Source of the DNA: Desulfovibrio sp.
GTDB lineage: Bacteria > Desulfobacterota > Desulfovibrionia > Desulfovibrionales > Desulfovibrionaceae
DNA: 64,000 nucleotides
Reading direction: 5' to 3'
Assembly: GCA_017450275.1 (NCBI GenBank)
Contig: JAFSVD010000039.1
Coordinates: forward strand, 106,594-170,593
Numbering within the stretch: position 1 is the stretch's first letter; each line of letters begins with the position of its first letter. This document shows positions 63,889-64,000 of this stretch, in pieces. The notes under the pieces are model-generated. The model did not search any database and had not been told where the DNA came from. It worked only from the letters and a program-made list of their open reading frames with translations. The position numbers were made by a program, and so were the translations under genes.

Positions 63889-64000
63889 AAAATAAGGATG
63901 GTTCACCACGCAAGAAGCCAGATCCTAAACCACGGGCAGAAAACGGGAGTGAAGCTGCCCCTGAAGGGATTTCTACGCCTCAAGGAGCCTCTACGACCGA

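Overview
The window is a bacterial chromosome segment, densely coded, with no rRNA or tRNA gene seen. The gene content points to a Desulfovibrio-like sulfate reducer (Desulfobacterota): TrmD with a second RNA-methyltransferase domain at its C-terminus, a CobA-HemD fusion, a small DUF4911-type protein, rubrerythrin, a 2[4Fe-4S] ferredoxin, and CheZ and CheV proteins. That placement is inference from gene families, not a database match. By eye the base composition is near-balanced, except for a clearly AT-rich right end (about 63,000-64,000).

Layout, left to right. (1) 1-7.5 kb: end of a GGDEF protein, an FlhG/FleN-type ATPase, dapA, mnmA, tatD (-), a UDP-glucuronate decarboxylase, a PHP phosphoesterase (-), a Trm112-like protein, yfcE and maf. 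(2) 7.5-10.1 kb: no conventional gene, but nine tandem copies of a 66-69 nt core, each ending in a terminator-like hairpin and T tract. This is the most unusual feature of the window. (3) 10.3-18.1 kb: a tripartite RND efflux operon on the minus strand (mdtA-mdtB-mdtC type) without an adjacent outer-membrane channel. (4) 18.1-20.7 kb: a gene-poor stretch holding one copy of a dispersed repeat, followed by a DegP/DegQ-type protease. (5) 22.2-26.7 kb: ferredoxin, a YkgJ/unknown/TPR trio, two unrecognised minus-strand genes (one a coiled coil built from 18- and 11-residue repeats), and several non-coding repeats.

(6) 26.7-33.9 kb: a minus-strand housekeeping operon (pyrH-frr-uppS-cdsA-dxr-rseP-tsaB-queC) serving nucleotide, translation and envelope precursor functions. 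(7) 34-41.2 kb: cheZ, a CpoB/YbgF lipoprotein, a small membrane protein, lspA, ileS and hemW. (8) 41.6-50.6 kb: pepA, cobA-hemD, purN, cheV (-), an ABC exporter, two envelope proteins and rubrerythrin. (9) 50.7-60 kb: der and an RluA-family synthase (-), then ffh-rpsP-khpA-rimM (+) facing trmD-rplS-rnhB-rsmI-smpB (-). The usual rpsP-rimM-trmD-rplS order is therefore split into convergent halves. (10) 60.3-64 kb: ilvA, a glycosyltransferase (-), then an AT-rich tract with a truncated methyltransferase remnant.

The non-coding part is richer than usual. It holds the nine-unit array (7.5-10 kb), a pair of about 330 bp elements with terminal inverted repeats (24.84 and 41.27 kb), a second dispersed repeat pair (18.94 and 22.56 kb), and a local about 95 bp tandem duplication (26.4 kb). 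Many genes start at GTG, often in GTGA or ATGA stop/start overlaps; starts were chosen mainly from Shine-Dalgarno (SD) spacing.
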